From: an uncultured Sphingomonadales bacterium
Lineage (GTDB): Bacteria > Pseudomonadota > Alphaproteobacteria > Sphingomonadales > Sphingomonadaceae
Direction of reading: 5' to 3'
DNA length: 9,215 nt
Assembly: GCA_903958285.1 (NCBI GenBank)
Contig: CAJBSR010000178.1
Span: 1 to 9,215, forward strand
Positions 5,925-9,215 of the stretch are shown here, piece after piece. Each line of letters opens with the position of its first letter. Within the stretch, counting starts at the first letter, position 1. The notes under the pieces are model-generated. The model did not search any database. It saw nothing but the letters and a program-made list of their open reading frames with translations, and was not told where the DNA came from. The position numbers were made by a program, and so were the translations under genes.

Positions 5925-6410
5925 ATGAAGCCGTATTGGGAGAAGTTTGGGATTATGCGTCTTTGTAGCGTCTTGATTATGGCCGCCCTGGTGATTGCCC
6001 CTGCGTCCATCTCTGCCCAGAAAAAGGTGCCTTACTGGAGTTCGATCAACGCCGGAAAGGCGCGGATGCGCACGGGCCCCGGGCAGCAATTCCCCGCCAG
6101 CTGGATGTATCAGCGCGCAGGCCTCCCCGTGAAAGTCCTCGCCACCTACCCCAATTGGCGCAAGGTTGAGGACCCGGACGGCACGCAGGGCTGGATGCAA
6201 GCCAATCTGTTGTCTGACAAGCGCACCGCCATTGTGCGAGATGACGTGCGCCCCATGCGAGAAAAACCGAATGCAGACGCCCGCATCGTCTGGCGCGCTG
6301 AACCCGGCGTTGTCGGCAAGATCAGCGATTGCGCCAATGGCTGGTGCAAATTCGATGTGACGGGCCGCCTCGGTTATATCGAAGCAGCCCATATCTGGGG
6401 CGCGAACTAA
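5925..6410 (+). CDS. secreted protein with two bacterial SH3-like domains
   Basis: The product (161 residues from this start) has a signal peptide with a hydrophobic core at residues 13-27 and a likely cleavage after ISA (31). Two SH3-like domains of the family found in many alphaproteobacterial exported proteins follow: about residues 44-98 (KARMRTGPGQQFPASW, NWRKVEDPDGTQGWM) and 102-158 (VRPMREKPNADARIVWRAEPG, GWCKFDVTGRLGYIEAAHIWG). Such domains often bind cell-wall peptides, so a periplasmic or envelope role is inferred; no catalytic domain is attached. The start is uncertain: ATG 5925 has AGGAAG and ATG 5955 has GGGAG, each 12 nt upstream; the later start gives a shorter signal peptide (MRLCSVLIMAALVIAPASIS). 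Two cysteines (136 and 141) flank a turn in the second domain. Its TAA overlaps the stop of the minus-strand GST gene. Confidence 0.85.
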   Translation: MKPYWEKFGIMRLCSVLIMAALVIAPASISAQKKVPYWSSINAGKARMRTGPGQQFPASWMYQRAGLPVKVLATYPNWRKVEDPDGTQGWMQANLLSDKRTAIVRDDVRPMREKPNADARIVWRAEPGVVGKISDCANGWCKFDVTGRLGYIEAAHIWGAN

Positions 6411-7249
6411 GCCTTCTTCATGCCCTCAGTGATGCGTTGCGTCTCAGCACGGGTCGAATCAGGCCCTGTGTTGCGCTTGTAGATGCCGCCCTGTCCGGCC
6501 GCCCGATTGAATAGATCGGGATCGCCGTCGCGCTGCTTCAGGCCGAAGAGCGGGAACAGGCCGGGATGACGACCCAGCCCGTCAAACAGATCAAGGCAGC
6601 GTTCAATCCAGTCACGCAAGGGATCATCCTCCGCCAGGACCGGTGTTTTACAGACGGACGCTGTGAACAGGATGCCGCCCAAGATGCGGTAATCCGCATA
6701 ATTGGGTGAGGATCCGCCAAGCCATTGATGCTGGGCCAAGGCCGCACGCAGCGGTTCCAGCGCTTTCGAAATGCCAGGCAAACGGTCTTCGCGACCGGCC
6801 TGCACCTCTTCCAGTTTACGGCCGAGCATCTTTTCGCGGCTGTGTGTCACATATTCGTGATCCTGCGGCAAAGAGAGGTCGCGATAATCCTGACAGAAAC
6901 AGAACATCCACGGGCCCACCGCGGCATTCCAGAACCAGTTGTCGAGCGCCTTGACCGTAGCCGCCACACTTTCATGGGGGATGAGCGCGGGACGGTCTGG
7001 ATAGGTCTCATCCAGATATTCAATAATGCCCCAGCTATCGAGCACCCACTTCCCGTCATCAACAATGGCCGGAAGGCGCTCGGTCTTGCCACCGGTGCGT
7101 TCCAGAATGCCGGAAAACCCGCCGGGGACGATATCCAGATCAAACCCTTTGTGCTTCAACGCATATTTCGTCGCCCAGACGAAGGGGCTGATCGTCGCGC
7201 CGGTTGAAAGCGCGAGATCATAAAAGGTGATCTTATTGTCCTTGGCCAT
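6407..7249 (-). CDS. glutathione S-transferase family protein, LigE/LigP beta-etherase-like
   Basis: The 280-residue product strongly resembles LigE of Sphingobium SYK-6 (281 residues), a GST-type beta-etherase that cleaves the beta-aryl ether bond of lignin model dimers with glutathione. Shared segments, from memory, are ITFYDLALSTGATISPFVW (compare the TISPYVW of LigE), KYALKHKGFDLDIVPGGF, GILERTGG, WVLDSWGIIEYLDETYPDRP, DLSLPQDHEYV, VQAGREDRLP, EDDPLRDWIERCLDLFDGLGRHPG and FGLK. The thioredoxin-like half (about 6-85) has the glutathione-contacting D71-S72 and a candidate catalytic S21; the helical half follows. The ATG at 7249 has AGAGGA 6 nt upstream and fixes the start. Similar GSTs occur in sphingomonads with no known lignin use, so the substrate is open. 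It lies 134 nt downstream of the helicase on the same strand. Confidence 0.86.
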   Translation of the reverse strand: MAKDNKITFYDLALSTGATISPFVWATKYALKHKGFDLDIVPGGFSGILERTGGKTERLPAIVDDGKWVLDSWGIIEYLDETYPDRPALIPHESVAATVKALDNWFWNAAVGPWMFCFCQDYRDLSLPQDHEYVTHSREKMLGRKLEEVQAGREDRLPGISKALEPLRAALAQHQWLGGSSPNYADYRILGGILFTASVCKTPVLAEDDPLRDWIERCLDLFDGLGRHPGLFPLFGLKQRDGDPDLFNRAAGQGGIYKRNTGPDSTRAETQRITEGMKKA

Positions 7250-7383
7250 GGGTGTCCTCTCCGGGTTCAGCTTTCCACCCGAATTGCACAGCTTTGGCAG
7301 CGATGCACCCCCGGCCTGCGCGATTCCGACCCACATTGGCCGGATTGCCCGCAGTGAAACCGGGAATGCTGGATTTCCGAGGC

Positions 7384-9215
7384 TTAGGGGCGCCGACCCT
7401 TTGGCGGCCCCTTGCGGAACGGGCGGGCTTGCGCAGGCGCAGCGCGCGGACCACGGTCGGGGCGTGGGCCACGATCACCCTCAGGACGAGGGCCACGATC
7501 AGGACGGGGGGCGAAATTGCCTTCCGGGCGCGGGCCACGGTCTGGACGCGGGCCACGATCACCTTCGGGACGCGGACCACGCGGGCCATCGCCACGCTTT
7601 TTATGTTCGCGGGCGGCTTCGCGCGGTGTGCCTTCGGCGGGTTCAATGCGTATGCCGCTTTCCTCTTCACCGTCATTGGCGGTGCGGGCCAGTGCGCTCA
7701 TGAACTTGTCGGCAATGCGGCGCGGCACCTGAAAGTGCGTTTCGGTGGCGGCAATACGGATCGCACCGATCTCATTCTTGGTGATGTGGCCGCGGCGGCA
7801 GAGCACCGGCAAAATCCAGCGCGGGTCGGCGTTCTGACGGCGGCCGATATCCATGCGGAACCAGACGACGTCTTCAAATCCGTCACGGTGATGGTCCGGC
7901 TTGCCATCGGCGCGGGAGCTGGCCCCGCCCACGAGCAGCTCTTCAGCGCGCGGCATGGCAGAACGGTGCATCTGGACGTAGGCGGCGGCGATATCTTCGG
8001 CGCTGCGCTGACCCAGAAGCTGGGCGGCCAACGTCCGGTCTTCTTCGTCCGCCTCAACCGGCGCGAGCAGTGCTTCGAGCAGGCGTTCCCGATCCTTCAG
8101 ACGGATGTCATCAGGCGTCGGCGTTTCGATCCATTCGGCATTGATGCGGGCGCCGCGCAGCATCGATTCGACACGACGACGACGCGGATAGGGCACGATC
8201 AGGACGGCCACGCCCTTCTTGCCCGCACGGCCCGTGCGGCCGGACCGGTGCTGGAGCGCTTCTGCATCCCGAGGGATTTCGACATGGACCACGAGGCTCA
8301 GCGTTGGCAGATCGATGCCGCGCGCGGCCACGTCTGTGGCCACGCAAACCCGCGCCCGACGATCCCGCAGCGCCTGCAGCGCATTGTTCCGCTCGCTCTG
8401 GCTGTGTTCGCCCGACAAGGCCACAACGGCAAACCCACGTTCCTGCAGCGTTGCGTGCAGCCGGCGGACATTGTCACGCGTGGCGCAGAACAGCATCGCG
8501 GTTTCGGCTTCATGGAAGCGCAGCAGATTTACAACAGCCTGTTCAATTTCAGCCGGAGCGACAGTCGCCACCTGATAGCTGATGTCGCCATGGCCACGGT
8601 CTTCGCCGACAGTCGAGATGCGCAGGGCATCGCGCTGATAGCGCTTCGCCAGCGACACAATCGGCTTTGGCATCGTTGCGGAAAACAGCAACGTGCGGCG
8701 TTCGGCCGGGCTGGCATCAAGAATTTCTTCAAGATCATCGCGGAAGCCCATGTCGAGCATTTCGTCCGCTTCATCGAGGACAACGCCCTTCAGGCAGGAC
8801 AGGTCAAGTGCGCCGCGTTCCAGATGATCACGCAGGCGGCCCGGTGTGCCGACGACGATGTGGGCGCCATGGTGCAGCGACCGGCGTTCCTTGGACGCGT
8901 CCATGCCGCCAACACAGGTCGCGATCCGCGCACCCGCTTTGGCATAAAGCCACATCAGTTCACGGCTGACCTGCAAGGCCAATTCACGCGTCGGTGCGAT
9001 GATCAGCGCCAACGGCTTCTCGGCGACCGGCAGACCGCGTTCTTCGGTCAGCAGGTCATCGGCCAAGGCAAGCCCAAAGGCGACCGTTTTGCCGGAGCCC
9101 GTCTGGGCGGACACGACCATGTCGCGGCCGCGGGCTTCGTCTTCGATAACGGCGGTTTGGACGGGCGTCAGGGATGTATAGCCATGAGCGCTCAGCGCTT
9201 CGGACAGCGCGGGCG
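7384..9215 (-). CDS. DEAD-box ATP-dependent RNA helicase with DbpA-type RNA-binding domain (N-terminus beyond window)
   Basis: The frame is open from the TAA at 7384 to the right edge; 609 residues are visible. The first visible residues are PALSEALSAHGYTSLTPVQ, the Q-motif region, so only a few residues are missing. Numbered from there, motifs are AQTGSGKT (36-43, Walker A), PTRELA (74-79), TPGR (123-126), DEAD (147-150), SAT (178-180), ATDVAARGID (292-301) and HRSGRTGR (322-329). A DbpA-type RNA-binding domain lies at about 449-506 (WFRMDIGRRQNADPRWILP, IGAIRIAATETHFQV), followed by a basic Arg/Gly/Pro tail (541-609). The layout is that of CsdA/DeaD-like helicases that remodel RNA in ribosome assembly or at low temperature; the particular target is not evident. 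The tail is probably disordered and RNA-binding. I see no convincing terminator in the 134 nt before the GST gene. Confidence 0.94.
   Translation of the reverse strand, partial: PALSEALSAHGYTSLTPVQTAVIEDEARGRDMVVSAQTGSGKTVAFGLALADDLLTEERGLPVAEKPLALIIAPTRELALQVSRELMWLYAKAGARIATCVGGMDASKERRSLHHGAHIVVGTPGRLRDHLERGALDLSCLKGVVLDEADEMLDMGFRDDLEEILDASPAERRTLLFSATMPKPIVSLAKRYQRDALRISTVGEDRGHGDISYQVATVAPAEIEQAVVNLLRFHEAETAMLFCATRDNVRRLHATLQERGFAVVALSGEHSQSERNNALQALRDRRARVCVATDVAARGIDLPTLSLVVHVEIPRDAEALQHRSGRTGRAGKKGVAVLIVPYPRRRRVESMLRGARINAEWIETPTPDDIRLKDRERLLEALLAPVEADEEDRTLAAQLLGQRSAEDIAAAYVQMHRSAMPRAEELLVGGASSRADGKPDHHRDGFEDVVWFRMDIGRRQNADPRWILPVLCRRGHITKNEIGAIRIAATETHFQVPRRIADKFMSALARTANDGEEESGIRIEPAEGTPREAAREHKKRGDGPRGPRPEGDRGPRPDRGPRPEGNFAPRPDRGPRPEGDRGPRPDRGPRAAPAQARPFRKGPPKGRRP
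7453..7578 (-). repeat. three tandem 42-bp coding repeats in the helicase tail
   Basis: The minus strand encodes three consecutive 14-residue units of the form GPRPEGDRGPRPDR; the middle one reads GPRPEGNFAPRPDR. Each unit is itself two related half-units (GPRPEGDR and GPRPDR). The DNA is correspondingly repetitive and very G+C rich, so copy number may vary by slippage in steps of 42 bp or smaller in-frame steps. The repeats lie in a low-complexity, positively charged tail. Confidence 0.88.

Noticed and set aside
7250..7383. Gap between the helicase and the GST gene examined for a small gene or terminator
   Set aside because: Frames here are continuations of neighbours or shadows, and I see no strong hairpin with a U-tract; only the GST ribosome-binding site is supported.
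7453..7578. Regular repeats that could suggest a CRISPR array
   Set aside because: The repeats are contiguous without spacers, keep a reading frame and encode the helicase tail.

Overview
The window looks like chromosomal DNA of an alphaproteobacterium of the order Sphingomonadales (Sphingopyxis/Sphingorhabdus-like). The basis is a high G+C coding bias, the ubiB-coaBC-dut gene order, a LigE-like glutathione S-transferase of the kind known from sphingomonads, and two copies of a palindromic element built on the GAGCYTGTCGA core that I associate with sphingomonad genomes. The genus is an inference from gene content and recalled family sequences.

Layout. Positions 1-507 hold the 3' end of ubiB (ubiquinone biosynthesis). 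A complete ccdA-ccdB type II toxin-antitoxin module (554-1086) follows, with its own candidate promoter and a palindromic operator. Then come coaBC (coenzyme A synthesis), dut (dUTPase) and a MoeB/ThiF-family adenylyltransferase. From ccdA to the MoeB-like gene each start overlaps the previous stop (TAATG, TTGA, 14 nt, ATGA), so the toxin-antitoxin pair sits inside a tightly coupled housekeeping operon. A 49-residue predicted membrane protein on the minus strand ends 1 nt from the MoeB-like gene. Divergent from it is purS-purQ (two subunits of FGAM synthase); purL is not next to them. A 92-bp REP-type inverted repeat separates purQ from a convergent D-2-hydroxyacid dehydrogenase. A secreted tandem SH3-domain protein is divergent from the dehydrogenase, and its stop overlaps that of the LigE-like GST. 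The window ends in a DEAD-box RNA helicase with a DbpA-type RNA-binding domain and a repetitive Arg/Gly/Pro tail; its N-terminus lies beyond the right edge.

Most notable points. (1) A second copy of the REP-type inverted repeat lies in frame inside coaBC and encodes about 30 residues in the linker between the CoaC and CoaB domains. (2) ccdAB is wedged between ubiB and coaBC, so the likely start of an essential CoA gene (a TTG codon) overlaps the toxin stop codon. (3) The CcdB lacks the C-terminal tryptophan that the F-plasmid toxin needs to poison gyrase. I see no phage, transposase, CRISPR, tRNA or rRNA sequence in the window.
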